Origin: Janthinobacterium fluminis
GTDB taxonomy: Bacteria > Pseudomonadota > Gammaproteobacteria > Burkholderiales > Burkholderiaceae_D
NCBI RefSeq assembly: GCF_028595325.1
Contig: NZ_JAQQXR010000004.1
Location: forward strand, 248,001 to 312,000
Direction: 5' to 3'
DNA length: 64,000 nt
The notes beneath the pieces were generated by a model. The model worked only from the letters and a program-made list of their open reading frames with translations. It made no database searches and was not told the DNA's origin. Position numbers and translations under genes: made by a program. Position 1 is the stretch's first letter. Every line of letters starts with the position of its first letter. This document shows positions 32,529 to 40,480 of the stretch, piece after piece.

Positions 32529-34178
32529 TTACACCTCCTGCCCCCGGGCGCCGGCGCCGGCCGGCTGGGCGGAGGCGGCCTCGACGGACCAAACGCTGTC
32601 CGCCGGCCCGTGCGCGACGCGCTGCGCGGTGCGGCGCGCCCCGTACAGGAATAGCAGCGCGCACAACAAGGCCACGACGTCCACGCCGACGCTGGCGGCG
32701 CTGCCATGCGCCCACAGCCCCAGCGACGGCAGCAACACGGCGGCCAGCGAAGTCAGCGGAATGGCCAGCGCGGCCAGCGCGCACAGCAGCAGCAAATGCA
32801 CGGACGCGCGCGCCGCGCCGCGCCAAAACGCCCAGGCCACGGCCGCCAGGAAGACGCTGTAGTAGACGCTCATATAGGTGCTGTTGATATTGCCCGACGA
32901 CGCATAAAACCACTTGCCCGCAACGATGGTGAAACCGACGGCCGCCACCGAACCGAGGCAGATACCCACCGTGGCGGCGGCCATCAACATGGTCGCGCGC
33001 GTCTGGCTGAGCGGCGCCGGATTGCGCCCCTGGTTCTTGCGCCGCTTTTCCACCCACAACAGGTTACCGGTATAGAACAGGAAGGCGCCGCTGATGCCGA
33101 ACAGGAAATACACCCAACGCATCGTATTGCCGGCGAAACTGCCGAAATGCAGGGCGAAGAACGGCGAAACCCGGCCGCTCCATGTGCCCTCCTTGCCCGG
33201 CAACATGTTGGTGTCGACGACGCCGCTATACGGATGGACCATCACATAACCGGCTTCCGCGCCGTGCGTCAGGTGGCGCGGGCTGGCCACCGCCGCGCGT
33301 ATCATCGGGCGCGGGCTTTCCAGACGCATGAACAACATCTCGGTGATGACGAAATCGGGCGCGACGTCCTGCACTTTCTTGATCAGGGTCGTGGCCGGCA
33401 ACATGTCGACGGCCGCGTAGGGCTTGGCGGCCGGCGGCGGCGGCGGCGCGAACATCGGCTGCTCCCGGTAGACCACCTTGGCCAGACTGTCGTAAAACTG
33501 GTCATGGAAGGCGAAGACCACCACTGTCAGGCTGATCACGATATGGAAAGGCAGGCTGGCGATGCCCAGCACATTATGGGCGTCGAGCCAGAAGCGCTTG
33601 CGGTTTTTCCCCGGACGCAAGGCAAAGAAGTCCTTGATCATGGTCGGCAGCAACAAGATGACGCCCGACACCAGCGCCAGGAAATACATGATGGCCGCCA
33701 CGCCCATCAGGTAGCCACCCAGGTATTCGCCGTCCAGCGTGCCGGGGATGCCGCCCGTGCGGTGCAGCATGTCGATCAATTCCGCCAGCAGCGACGGCAA
33801 CTGCTGCTGCGCCTGCAGCTTGCCGGAGGCGTCCAGCGTCGCCTGCCAGCGCTTCCCCGCCACGTCCAGCTCGCGGCCGCCGGCGCCGGCGCTCCAGCTG
33901 ACCGGCGCGGCGACGTTTTCGTGCTGGCTCAGGTGCAGCGTGAATCCCTTGCGCGCGGCCGGATGCGCGACCAGCACCTCGCGCACCAAAGTATCGAGCT
34001 TGTCGGCGGCCACCGGCCGCAGCATCTGTGCCGGCGCGCTGCCCCAGCGGTCCAGCGGCTGCTTGAACATCGTCAGCGCGCCGGCGAAAAAGCCGATAAA
34101 CAACAGCATGCCTGCGCCTATGCCGACCCAGGTATGCAGGGATTGATAAATACGGAGAATATCGCTGCGAATTTTCAT
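32529..34178 (-). CDS. PepSY-associated membrane protein (iron/siderophore reduction-type)
   Basis: This 549-residue inner-membrane protein starts MKIRSDILRIYQSLHTWVGI, followed by the first span (GMLLFIGFFAGALTMFK), a periplasmic PepSY region, and further spans near residues 140-175, 195-225, 350-372, and four at the C-terminus. Such proteins sit next to TonB-dependent siderophore receptors and are thought to help release or reduce iron at the inner membrane. The start at 34178 overlaps the upstream small gene by 4 bp. Last gene of the receptor operon. Confidence 0.85.
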   Translation of the reverse strand: MKIRSDILRIYQSLHTWVGIGAGMLLFIGFFAGALTMFKQPLDRWGSAPAQMLRPVAADKLDTLVREVLVAHPAARKGFTLHLSQHENVAAPVSWSAGAGGRELDVAGKRWQATLDASGKLQAQQQLPSLLAELIDMLHRTGGIPGTLDGEYLGGYLMGVAAIMYFLALVSGVILLLPTMIKDFFALRPGKNRKRFWLDAHNVLGIASLPFHIVISLTVVVFAFHDQFYDSLAKVVYREQPMFAPPPPPAAKPYAAVDMLPATTLIKKVQDVAPDFVITEMLFMRLESPRPMIRAAVASPRHLTHGAEAGYVMVHPYSGVVDTNMLPGKEGTWSGRVSPFFALHFGSFAGNTMRWVYFLFGISGAFLFYTGNLLWVEKRRKNQGRNPAPLSQTRATMLMAAATVGICLGSVAAVGFTIVAGKWFYASSGNINSTYMSVYYSVFLAAVAWAFWRGAARASVHLLLLCALAALAIPLTSLAAVLLPSLGLWAHGSAASVGVDVVALLCALLFLYGARRTAQRVAHGPADSVWSVEAASAQPAGAGARGQEV

Positions 34179-34477
34179 GGCTGGCTCAACATCGGAGGAA
34201 GAAGATATAACAGGGCATACGCCAGCAGATTGGCGGCCGCCAGCCACAGCACGGCGCGCGCGCCGCTGCGGAACAGATACACAAAACTAAACACCAGCAT
34301 CCAAATGGGCGCAATCATCCACATGACGAATTGCGACTTTTGCGGCGCGGCGATGCCGTCCGGGCCGAACCAGGCAAACAGGCCGGCCAGCGCCAGCGCC
34401 AGCGTCCATCCCAGCACGGCGCCGGCCAGGGTCTTGCTCCACCAGTCTTTGCTGATGGGCTGCTTACGATTCTCCAC
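34175..34477 (-). CDS. Small membrane protein of the iron-uptake operon
   Basis: This 100-residue protein has three hydrophobic spans (about 17-38, 50-70, 76-95) and starts MENRKQPISKDWWSKTLAGA. It lies between a DUF3325-like gene (14-bp overlap) and the PepSY gene (4-bp overlap). Small proteins annotated DUF3649 or 'iron transporter' occupy the same slot in other proteobacteria, but I cannot confirm the family by eye. Confidence 0.75.
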   Translation of the reverse strand: MENRKQPISKDWWSKTLAGAVLGWTLALALAGLFAWFGPDGIAAPQKSQFVMWMIAPIWMLVFSFVYLFRSGARAVLWLAAANLLAYALLYLLPPMLSQP

Positions 34478-34733
34478 GACGGCCCCGTTGTATCAATAAG
34501 GAAAAAAATGGCAGGACGCTGAACACCAGCATCGGTATCGCCAGCCAGGCAAACACGGCGGCGATGGTGCTGAAGCTGCGCAAGCCGCAGGCCAGCGCCA
34601 GCAGCAGCAGCAGCAGGCCGACCCAGCGCCAGGGCCGGGCCGCCAGCGGCTGCGCCAGCCAGCCCTGATGCCGGTGGCTCAGGTAGAGCAGGCAACAAGC
34701 GGCGAGAATGAGGACGACAAACAAAATGGTCAC
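34464..34733 (-). CDS. DUF3325-like small membrane protein
   Basis: An 89-residue protein translated from a GTG at 34733 after AAAGGAAG. It starts VTILFVVLILAACCLLYLSH and has three hydrophobic spans, RHQGWLAQPLAARPWRWVG and a C-terminal LIQRGRRGES. This matches the layout of DUF3325 proteins in TonB-receptor/PepSY operons. A longer in-frame ATG start at 34826 would run through the hairpin and lacks a binding site. Role unknown. Confidence 0.75.
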   Translation of the reverse strand: MTILFVVLILAACCLLYLSHRHQGWLAQPLAARPWRWVGLLLLLLALACGLRSFSTIAAVFAWLAIPMLVFSVLPFFSLLIQRGRRGES

Positions 34734-34780
34734 AAACGCTTCCTTTATGGATTGAAACTGAATGACAGCGCCAGGTGTGC

Positions 34781-34820
34781 AAATGCCCGCCCCGCCGCAT
34801 CGGCGCCGGGGCGGGCATTT
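34781..34820 (-). terminator. Attenuator-like hairpin downstream of the TonB receptor gene
   Basis: Perfect 13-bp arms AAATGCCCGCCCC (34781-34793) and GGGGCGGGCATTT (34808-34820) surround a 14-base loop. The hairpin lies 12 bp after the receptor stop, within the operon. It ends in a short T-run on both strands. It would let the receptor be made in excess over the downstream membrane proteins. Confidence 0.65.
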
Positions 34821-34832
34821 CAGCAAGACGCC

Positions 34833-36794
34833 TTAGAAGGAATAGGCGGCGCTGACATAATAGTTACGCCCCAATTCCGCGCCGAGGAAACCCTTGTGCT
34901 TATCTTCCAGCACCACATTGCTCAGGTTTTTCACGCCAAAACGCAACACCACGTTGTCGATCTGACGCGAAGACAGGGCCAGATCGTAGCGCGTGTAGCC
35001 CGGCAGCTCTTGCGCCTGGTAATACTGGCTGCCGGTATAACTGGCCGACAGGGAAGCCTGCATGCGCGGATAGAACTTCCAATTCAGGCTCACGTGGCCC
35101 ATGCTGCTCGGACGATTTTCCAGCTTGGTTTCGCGGCCCGTCTCGTCGATATAATCGGCCTTCAAGCGGGTCACATTGCCGCTGACGGAAACGTCGGCGC
35201 TCAGGTCGACCTCCGCCTGCAGCTCGATGCCGCGGGTTTTGGCGCTGGCGACGTTGGTCCAATTCTTCGACGGGCCAACGGGGTTGTAGACGGCCACGAT
35301 CATGTCCTTGACCTTGTTGTCAAAGCCAACGGCGGTCAGGTTCCAGCCCTTCTGGTGAAACTCGATGCCGGCCTCGTAGTTCGTGCTGGTTTCCGGTTTC
35401 AAATTCGGATTGCCGGCCAATTGGCAGGCGCCGCCGCAGCTGATCGTGCTGTTCTCTATGCTTAACTGATAAGCGTCCGGCGCCTTGAATGCCTGGCTGA
35501 CGCCGCCTTTGAGCGTCACGGCATTATTCAGCTGATACACCAGGTAAGCCTTCGGCGAAAAATGGCTGCCGAAGTTATTATTTTTATCCATGCGCCCGGC
35601 CAGCGTCAGCGCCAGCTCCTTGCTCAACGCGATTTCATCCTCGACGAAAATGGCCGAGTTGCGGCTGTTCATCTTGCCGGTTTTCCGATAGTTGACCGCA
35701 TCCTTGATGGTCTGCTCGCGCAAATCCACACCGGCCGCCAGCGTATTGCCGCCCAGCGTGAAATTCGCATACATCTTCGCGTAGGTATTTTCTTCCGACA
35801 ACCTGTTCCGCTGCGGCGCCTTGTAGCGGGTGTTGAAATCCTCGATATCCGATTTTTCATGGCTGACGTTCGCCGTGCTGCTGCCCCAATCCCACAGGGC
35901 CTTATGCGTCACGCCGAACGTCGTGCGGGTGTTTTCCGTTTCGCGGTAATCCCGGGACTCGGATTTCCGCGCCGCGTTATAGGAGTAGTAATACAAGCCC
36001 CTCGGACGCTGATCGTTGTTATAGGCCACATCCAGGTCGACGGTTTGCGTTTCCGACAGCTTCAGGCTGGCCGCCACCATCAGGTTCTTGGTTTTCTTCG
36101 CTTCCAGGCTGACCGGGCGCGTCGTATCCGCCGCCGAGCGCAGATACCAGGGCTGGCGGTCATACACCTCGCCCGTCAGCGACAGGCTCAGTCTGTCATT
36201 GATGGCGCCGGACGTGGTCGCGCCGAGGCGGTACTGCTGCCCCTCGTCGCCGGACGCGACGGTGCGGTACTCGCTCGACAGCGTGCCCTTCCACTGCGCC
36301 GTCGGGGCGTGGGTGATGATATTGACCACGCCGCCGATCGCGTCCGAGCCGTACAGGGCCGCCATCGGGCCGCGCACGATCTCCACGCGCTTGATGCTGC
36401 TCAGCGGAATCGAACTGAAATCGAAATCGCCGCCGCGCCACAGCGCGCCGGCCGAGGACATGCGCTTGCCGTTCACCAGCATCAGCGTGTACTTGCCGCT
36501 CAAGCCGCGAATCTGGATTTCATCGCGGCCGGTGCCGTCGCTCTGGTTGTTCACGCCCACCGTTTCGCGCAGCAGGTCGGCCAGGCTGTTGACCGGCGAC
36601 TTGGCGATATCCTCCGCCGTGACGACGGTCGTGAAGGCGGGAGCGGCCGCGGCCGTCAGATTGCGCAGCGTCGCGGTGACCACCACCTGCTGCATCTCGG
36701 CCTGCTGGGGAGCTTCGGCGGCCAAGGCGGATTCAAAACCGATACCTGCAATTGCGACAACAATAATTTTTCTTGTAAATGACATCAACTTCAC
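34833..36794 (-). CDS. TonB-dependent outer-membrane receptor, catecholate siderophore (CirA/FepA) type
   Basis: This 653-residue receptor has a signal peptide (residues 1-25) and a TonB box-like QQVVVTAT. A plug domain (about 35-160) contains SLADLLRETVGVNNQSDGTGRDEIQIRG, KYTLMLVNGKRM and GPMAALYGSDAIGGVVNIIT. A 22-strand barrel ends in AAYSF with the terminal phenylalanine. The plug motifs resemble the CirA/FepA/IroN group, but the ligand is not certain. It heads a four-gene operon with DUF3325-like, small membrane and PepSY proteins. A weak Fur-like sequence lies 36 bases upstream. Confidence 0.92.
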   Translation of the reverse strand: MKLMSFTRKIIVVAIAGIGFESALAAEAPQQAEMQQVVVTATLRNLTAAAAPAFTTVVTAEDIAKSPVNSLADLLRETVGVNNQSDGTGRDEIQIRGLSGKYTLMLVNGKRMSSAGALWRGGDFDFSSIPLSSIKRVEIVRGPMAALYGSDAIGGVVNIITHAPTAQWKGTLSSEYRTVASGDEGQQYRLGATTSGAINDRLSLSLTGEVYDRQPWYLRSAADTTRPVSLEAKKTKNLMVAASLKLSETQTVDLDVAYNNDQRPRGLYYYSYNAARKSESRDYRETENTRTTFGVTHKALWDWGSSTANVSHEKSDIEDFNTRYKAPQRNRLSEENTYAKMYANFTLGGNTLAAGVDLREQTIKDAVNYRKTGKMNSRNSAIFVEDEIALSKELALTLAGRMDKNNNFGSHFSPKAYLVYQLNNAVTLKGGVSQAFKAPDAYQLSIENSTISCGGACQLAGNPNLKPETSTNYEAGIEFHQKGWNLTAVGFDNKVKDMIVAVYNPVGPSKNWTNVASAKTRGIELQAEVDLSADVSVSGNVTRLKADYIDETGRETKLENRPSSMGHVSLNWKFYPRMQASLSASYTGSQYYQAQELPGYTRYDLALSSRQIDNVVLRFGVKNLSNVVLEDKHKGFLGAELGRNYYVSAAYSF

Positions 36795-36829
36795 CCGTTT
36801 ATTTGTTTTAAATTTATAAGAATACTAAT

Positions 36830-36848
36830 CGCAATGATACTGATTCCT
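36830..36848. promoter_or_regulatory. Possible weak Fur box upstream of the receptor; otherwise gene-free gap
   Basis: CGCAATGATACTGATTCCT matches 11 of 19 Fur-box positions, 36 bases before the receptor start, in an AT-rich stretch full of GAT/ATT triplets. The rest of the gap to 37132 holds no gene. A TATAAT at 37062-37067 could be the -10 of the ybaK-type gene, but no good -35 accompanies it. Confidence 0.35.
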
Positions 36849-37132
36849 ATTTGCATTTGCAAGAAATATTGAAGTAAAACAAATTTATATAGGCAACAAT
36901 CAATGCCTTTGGAAAACTGGATGTATTAATACATGAACAATATCGCCTTGCTGACGGGCTTAGCGCGGCGAGCTTGCTTGCCGCATTCCGTCCGCTCAAG
37001 CTTAATCAAGCTCCGGGCAGCGCTGCTTTCCGCAGCACAAACTTACTTTTCAATGTAGCCCTATAATCGCCATGGCCGCCGACGGCTGCGCCCGCTTGCA
37101 TAGCGGATTGACAAATAACCTAGTGACTCGCG

Positions 37133-37672
37133 ATGATTCTTTCTGAAATAGCACAGCAGTTCAAATTCGATGTCATCCCTTCGGCGCAGCACGCCGACCA
37201 TCTGCCGCACACCGTTGCGTCGCAATTGCTGGAGCAGGAAGTCGTGGTGTTCGCCGTCAATGACGAAGATTCCGACACCGCCCAGTTCAGCGAACGCTAT
37301 GGCTTCAGTTTCGATGACTGCGCCAACACCATCGTGCTTCGCTACAAGAAAGATGGCGCGGAGCACTATGCCGCCGTCATCACGCTGGGTTCCAACCGCC
37401 TCGACGTCAACGGCGCGGTCAAGCAATGCCTGGGCGCGCAACGCTTGTCGTTCGCCAAGCGCGAAGTGGCGACGGAGATCACGGGGATGGAATTTGGCGG
37501 CATTACCGCGTTTGGCTTGCCTGGCGATATGCGCATCCTGATCGACCAGGCCGTCATGGACCGCCAATATCTCGTGATGGGCGCGGGCATCCGGAAGACC
37601 AAGATCTTCCTCGCTCCGGCGCTGTTGAAGCGGCTGCCCCAGGCCGCTGTGGCCCCGCTGACCCTCGCCTGA
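37133..37672 (+). CDS. YbaK/EbsC-domain aminoacyl-tRNA deacylase
   Basis: This 179-residue protein is of the YbaK/ProX trans-editing family, which hydrolyses mischarged tRNA. It contains HTVASQLLEQEVVVFAVND, NTIVLRYKKDGAEHYAAVITLGSNRLDVNGAV, then AKREVATEITGMEFGGITAFGLP, the conserved glycine-rich active-site region. DMRILIDQAVMDRQYLVMGAG follows. Specificity (Cys-tRNAPro or others) is not readable. The gene ends 17 bp from the convergent type II thioesterase gene of the polyketide locus; a link to that pathway is doubtful. Confidence 0.88.
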   Translation: MILSEIAQQFKFDVIPSAQHADHLPHTVASQLLEQEVVVFAVNDEDSDTAQFSERYGFSFDDCANTIVLRYKKDGAEHYAAVITLGSNRLDVNGAVKQCLGAQRLSFAKREVATEITGMEFGGITAFGLPGDMRILIDQAVMDRQYLVMGAGIRKTKIFLAPALLKRLPQAAVAPLTLA

Positions 37673-37689
37673 GGTTCCGGGCGCGGCCG

Positions 37690-38445
37690 CTAGCAGGGGC
37701 TACACTGGACCTCGGCCAGCACCGCGCGCAATACTTCCAGCACCCCGGCGCGTTCCGGGTTGAGGAAGAAATGGTCGCCCTGGAACCATTCGACGCGGCA
37801 GATGTTGCTCGTCTCCTTTTGCCATCCCTCGACCTGCTCCGCCGACGTGCGCGGGTCGCGCCGGCCGGCCAGCGCCGTCATCGGCAGGTCCAGCAGCGCG
37901 CCGGGCTGATACACATAGGTTTCGGCCAGCGAAAAATCGGCGCGTATGCTCGGCAACAACAGTTCCATCAATTCGCGGTGCTGGAGCAGCTCGGCCGGCG
38001 TGCCATTGTATTTGCGCAGCTCCTCGATCAAGGCCGCGTCCCCCAGCAAATGCAGATTGGCGGACGGGTTGCGCATCTGCGGCGCGTTGCAGCCGGAAAC
38101 GATCAACTGTTGCGGCATGGCCCGCTGGTGGCGCTGCAAATACCGCGCCAGCTCGAACGCCAGCAAGGCGCCTAGGCTATGGCCGAAGAACGCGAACGGC
38201 AGGTCGGCATGCGCGCCGACGACGCCGGCGAGCGTCTCGACCAGCTCGCTCATCGACGTGTACGGCGCCTCGCCGAAGCGCCCGCCCCGGCCCGGCAACT
38301 GCACGGCGCACACTTCGATGTCCACGTCCAATTCGGCCTGCCACGGCATGAAGCTGGCGGCATTGCCGCCCGCGTAAGCAAAACAAAACAGGCGCATGCG
38401 CCGCTGGGGGCCGGCTTGACGCAACAGCCAGGGGGTGGTGTGCAT
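37690..38445 (-). CDS. Type II thioesterase of the polyketide locus
   Basis: This 251-residue alpha/beta hydrolase of the GrsT/TesA class clears stalled acyl groups from PKS carrier proteins. It begins with MRLFCFAYAGGNAASFMPWQ and has VCAVQLPGRGGRF and the nucleophile elbow FFGHSLGALLAFELARYL (Ser90). The acid lies in ALAGRRDPRTS and the catalytic His in FQGDHFFLNPE. It is separate from the terminal thioesterase domain of the megasynthase. Start at 38445 follows the conserved MHTTPWLLRQ; an ATG 39 bases upstream is possible. It is divergent from the accessory gene row starting at 38738. Confidence 0.93.
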   Translation of the reverse strand: MHTTPWLLRQAGPQRRMRLFCFAYAGGNAASFMPWQAELDVDIEVCAVQLPGRGGRFGEAPYTSMSELVETLAGVVGAHADLPFAFFGHSLGALLAFELARYLQRHQRAMPQQLIVSGCNAPQMRNPSANLHLLGDAALIEELRKYNGTPAELLQHRELMELLLPSIRADFSLAETYVYQPGALLDLPMTALAGRRDPRTSAEQVEGWQKETSNICRVEWFQGDHFFLNPERAGVLEVLRAVLAEVQCSPC

Positions 38446-38737
38446 AGATCGCTTTCGCTTAAACGGAATGGAAGACGCGCGCATCGCCGACGCATAGTGG
38501 CGATTTCAACATATATTTTACGCAAGCAATTTAACAGATTTATGACAACATATACAGAGTTGCAATAAAAAAGGGGCTTTACCGGCATGCCAATGGTTCG
38601 CCGTTTTACTTTGACTTAGCACAAGACCAACAGCGGCCCTCCGCCGAAAATGAACGCTTAGGAGTCGCCGCGGCATTCCGTGTTCCAGCGTATTGTCGCG
38701 TGCGAAATGTTCATCCCAAACCCTGATGGAGGTTAGC
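38446..38737. promoter_or_regulatory. Divergent promoter region of the polyketide accessory genes
   Basis: This 292-base AT-rich gap separates the type II thioesterase gene (minus) from the plus-strand accessory genes. It contains TATATTTTA-like stretches near 38510-38520 and a TTGACTTAG near 38611, candidates for promoter elements in the two directions. No gene, palindrome or known operator was seen. Confidence 0.4.
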
Positions 38738-39145
38738 ATGGCTCTGAAAGTTGACGATGCGAAAAAATTCTTCGGTAGTTTATATGACCGTTCACATGCG
38801 CCGGACCTCGGCCACTTCGAAGCGGCCGCCCTGCGCCTGGTCGCCACGGTGGAGAACAACGACGCGGTTCCCACCAAGGATGTGGCGGCCGGCGACAAGG
38901 CCCTCGGGCTGCTGATGCTCAATCACATCATGTCCACGCCGAACATCGAGCAGAAACAGAAAGCGGCACTGAGCGCCGCAGCCCTGCTCAATATCAAGTC
39001 CGAACTGGTCGGGCGCTTTACCGAGTTGTTTCCTGAAATGACGGTGAGCGAGCTGACCAAAGCCGCCGAAAAAGCCGGCTATCACGTCGAGGTGCTCGAT
39101 TCCCGTGTCGCCGCGAACGTCCCGCGCTCGGTGGTGGGCCGATAA
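38738..39145 (+). CDS. Unknown 135-residue protein, first accessory gene of the polyketide locus
   Basis: The ATG at 38738 follows a strong GGAGGTT. The protein begins MALKVDDAKKFFGSLYDRSH and appears mostly alpha-helical: HFEAAALRLVATVENND, KALGLLMLNHIMSTPNIEQK, KAALSAAALLNIKSELVGRF. No signal peptide, membrane span, cysteine pair or recognised catalytic motif. It lies 26 bp before the tandem cupin gene and so probably belongs to the same transcript. I do not recognise the family. Confidence 0.8.
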   Translation: MALKVDDAKKFFGSLYDRSHAPDLGHFEAAALRLVATVENNDAVPTKDVAAGDKALGLLMLNHIMSTPNIEQKQKAALSAAALLNIKSELVGRFTELFPEMTVSELTKAAEKAGYHVEVLDSRVAANVPRSVVGR

Positions 39146-39171
39146 GGATCGCTTGCCGCCGGAGCCTAGGC

Positions 39172-40467
39172 ATGAAAACCCAGGAATTGGATATACAAGG
39201 GCTGCGCTGGGACGCCTTGCCGTCAATGCGCAACGGGGCGGAGTCCGTCGTGGTGCCGATGCCAACGACGGACCTCGTGCATATCGTCTACCACGGCGAG
39301 CTGCCGTTCGCGCACGGGCGCTACGGCCTGCATCGCGGACTCGAAGACCACCTGACCTTTCTTGGCCCCTTGCACAAGAAGGCCAGGGGCTACTTCATCG
39401 ACTGCCGCACCGGCTCGCCCACGCTGCACAAGAAGGTGGCAATCGAGTTCGCGCCCGATGCCACGCGGACGCTGGTCATTCCCTGCGGGGTCGCGCACGG
39501 CTTCGACGGCCTCGAAGAGATCTACACCATCAATGCTTTCCGCGCCTTCCTGCCGCCGCCGCAGTACCTGATGACCGACAAAAACCCCTGGGCCACGGGA
39601 ACCGACATCATTAATTTTCCCTACTCGACAGCCGACGAAGCCCTGCCCGAAGTCGAGGTCAATACCTATCCGGCCAGCGAGAATTTCTACGAGCTGCTAA
39701 GCGAAATGCAGCGGGCCACCCTCGGCAAGCTCGATTACGAGTTCCCGCACACCGAGGACATGGTCGATGCGGACGGCAAGGTGCACACCCTGCTGATCAA
39801 GAAAACGCTGTCGCCCAAACAGCATGTGGCGGAATGGGAAGCCATCGCGGACATCGAGGGTCTGGGCTGGAAAAAGCACCTTCTCGTGTGGTCCAACGAT
39901 GTCGCCGGTTACGCCGCGCTCACCGATAACGGCCCGATCCAGATCATCGGCCACGGCGAACGGCACTACATGACCGACGCATACGGCATACACCTCGAAT
40001 GGGAAGACCGGCTCACATTCGTCGGCCCGTCCCAGCAGCGCGCCACCATCCGCTTCATCGATTGCCGCAAGGGATCGCCCAGCGAAGGCAAGGAAGTGAC
40101 GCACGAATTTTCGCCCAGCGCACTGCGCATGCTCATCATCCCCCCCGGCGTGGCGCACGCCTTTGAGGGCCTAGAACGCATTTTCACCATCAACCGCCCC
40201 TACCGGCGCAGCGGCGATCCGGACCGCTTCGAACCGGGTCATGACGTGCTCGACTGGCCACTGGACAAACGCCCGGCGCCCTCCTTCGACATCGCCCCGC
40301 CCCGCGAGTTTCCGCTGTCATACTACCGGGCGCTGACGGAAGCGCAGCGCGGCTACCTGGCCTTGCAGACCGAGCAAGTCTCGACGCCCGCCGTGCTGCT
40401 CGTCCGCGACGACGACGGCAGCACAAAACGCGTCGCGCTGCGGCATATCGCTCCCGCGAGCGGTTGA
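39172..40467 (+). CDS. Tandem RmlC-like (dTDP-dehydrorhamnose epimerase fold) cupin protein
   Basis: This 431-residue protein contains two copies of the RmlC-type beta-barrel. Copy 1 (about 25-150) has YGLHRGLEDHLTFLGPLHKK, FIDCRTGSPTLHKK and LVIPCGVAHGFDGLEEIYTI. Copy 2 (about 225-345) has YGIHLEWEDRLTFVGP, FIDCRKGSPSEGKEV and LIIPPGVAHAFEGLERIFTI. The D-R-G-S-P and IPxGxAHxF motifs are the RmlC signatures. RmlC itself is a single copy of about 180 residues that isomerises dTDP-4-keto-6-deoxyglucose. No other deoxysugar gene is visible here, so the fold may serve another epimerisation or cyclisation. Function is unknown. Confidence 0.8.
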   Translation: MKTQELDIQGLRWDALPSMRNGAESVVVPMPTTDLVHIVYHGELPFAHGRYGLHRGLEDHLTFLGPLHKKARGYFIDCRTGSPTLHKKVAIEFAPDATRTLVIPCGVAHGFDGLEEIYTINAFRAFLPPPQYLMTDKNPWATGTDIINFPYSTADEALPEVEVNTYPASENFYELLSEMQRATLGKLDYEFPHTEDMVDADGKVHTLLIKKTLSPKQHVAEWEAIADIEGLGWKKHLLVWSNDVAGYAALTDNGPIQIIGHGERHYMTDAYGIHLEWEDRLTFVGPSQQRATIRFIDCRKGSPSEGKEVTHEFSPSALRMLIIPPGVAHAFEGLERIFTINRPYRRSGDPDRFEPGHDVLDWPLDKRPAPSFDIAPPREFPLSYYRALTEAQRGYLALQTEQVSTPAVLLVRDDDGSTKRVALRHIAPASG

Positions 40468-40480
40468 GCGCGGGGGACGA

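Noticed and set aside
30018..32654. 878-codon plus-strand frame opposite the acylase gene
   Set aside because: Antisense of a well-supported S45 hydrolase; no recognisable domain and no ribosome-binding site.
37061..37567. 168-codon minus-strand frame opposite the YbaK gene
   Set aside because: The plus-strand YbaK protein has clear family motifs; the minus frame lies in the promoter and antisense region.
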